Assembly (NCBI GenBank): GCA_005889285.1
Contig: VBFF01000150.1
Span: 1 to 5,687 of the forward strand
Source of the DNA: Chloroflexota bacterium
Lineage (GTDB): Bacteria; Chloroflexota; Dormibacteria; CF-121
DNA: 5,687 nt
Reading direction: 5' to 3'
Shown here: positions 5,311-5,687 of the stretch, piece by piece
How the letters are laid out: every line of letters begins with the position of its first letter
How positions within the stretch are numbered: position 1 is the stretch's first letter
Notes under the pieces: model-generated
Told to the model about the DNA's origin: nothing
The model's input: only the letters and a program-made list of their open reading frames with translations
Database searches by the model: none
Made by a program: the position numbers and the translations under genes

Positions 5311-5687
5311 TTAGCAGGCGGCCGCGATGAATCGGGACGCGCGATGGGCCATGGCCATGATGGTAATCATGGGGTTGACGCCCGACGCGCTGGGGAACGT
5401 GCTGCCATCGGCGACGAAGAGGCCCTTGACGACATGGACCTGGTGATCGGGGCCGATCACGGACGTCGCCGGGTCATTGCCCATGCGGCAGGTGCCCATC
5501 TGGTGAAAGCTCACGTAGCTCATCTGGCCCGGGCCGTAGCCATGACGGTCGACGTCGTTCATGAAGGCCTCGATGCCGCCACGCTGGCCGGGCCGGTAGC
5601 TGACGTAGGCGGCCTGGCTGGTGAAGACTTCCTTCGCACCGGCCGCCTCGAGGATGCGAACGCCGGCCTCGATGCCTTTGCGCATGT
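5311..5687 (-). CDS. GMC-family flavin oxidoreductase, C-terminal part (5' end outside window)
   Basis: The last 124 complete codons of a glucose-methanol-choline (GMC) oxidoreductase, FAD enzymes of roughly 500-600 residues that oxidise alcohols, sugars or sterols. The visible piece is the C-terminal GMC domain: SFHQMGTCRMG carries the catalytic His of the family, followed by VIGPDHQVHVVKGLFVADGS and FPSASGVNPMITIMAMAHR, where the Asn-Pro pair supplies the second active-site position and the GLFVADGS segment packs on FAD. The HQMGTCRMG variant is common in bacterial GMC enzymes. The reading frame stays open to the right edge, so the internal Met near 5685 is not the start. The gene ends 2 bases before the exporter's ATG, indicating one operon. 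The substrate cannot be told from this end of the protein. Confidence 0.93.
   Translation of the reverse strand, partial: MRKGIEAGVRILEAAGAKEVFTSQAAYVSYRPGQRGGIEAFMNDVDRHGYGPGQMSYVSFHQMGTCRMGNDPATSVIGPDHQVHVVKGLFVADGSTFPSASGVNPMITIMAMAHRASRFIAAAC

Noticed and set aside
4382..5314. 310-residue open frame on the plus strand opposite the exporter
   Set aside because: It is an antisense shadow caused by GC-rich codon bias, with a highly charged Glu/Asp/Arg/Gln-rich composition and no recognisable motif.

Overview
The window is GC-rich, tightly packed bacterial DNA with short intergenic gaps and no RNA genes, mobile elements or CRISPR. It holds seven protein genes, two cut by the window edges. 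Taxonomy cannot be fixed from sequence alone. The GC-rich codon use, a zinc-finger anti-sigma factor with an extracytoplasmic AMIN-like domain, and apparent leaderless or short-leader promoters suggest a soil-type high-GC lineage such as Actinomycetota, Chloroflexota or Dormibacterota. This is inference.

Left half, plus strand: the window opens inside a stand-alone NAD(P)H-hydrate epimerase gene (metabolite repair), which ends at 514. An 80-base gap carries a good housekeeping-type promoter (TTGACG, 17 bases, TAGACT). This appears to drive a two-gene regulatory operon: a small, divergent ECF-type sigma factor (595-1125) and, overlapping its last 20 bases, a membrane-anchored zinc-finger anti-sigma factor (1106-2431). 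The anti-sigma protein has an N-terminal zinc motif, a long acidic proline-rich linker, one membrane helix, a Ser/Ala-rich stalk and an exported AMIN-like domain. It looks like a cell-surface sensing switch: the outer domain perceives something at the envelope, and the inner domain holds or releases the sigma factor. This pair is the most interesting part of the window.

Right half, minus strand: the genes converge on the regulatory pair across a 46-base gap. In transcription order (right to left) they are the 3' end of a GMC-family flavin oxidoreductase, a 14-helix DHA2-family MFS exporter starting 2 bases after it, a LON substrate-binding-domain protein 30 bases further on, and an isoprenylcysteine carboxyl methyltransferase (ICMT)-like membrane protein 11 bases after that. 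The spacing allows one transcript. A -10-like TATACT directly before the LON-domain gene suggests it may also have its own, possibly leaderless, promoter. The GMC enzyme and exporter are probably co-expressed; the last two genes have no obvious functional link to them.
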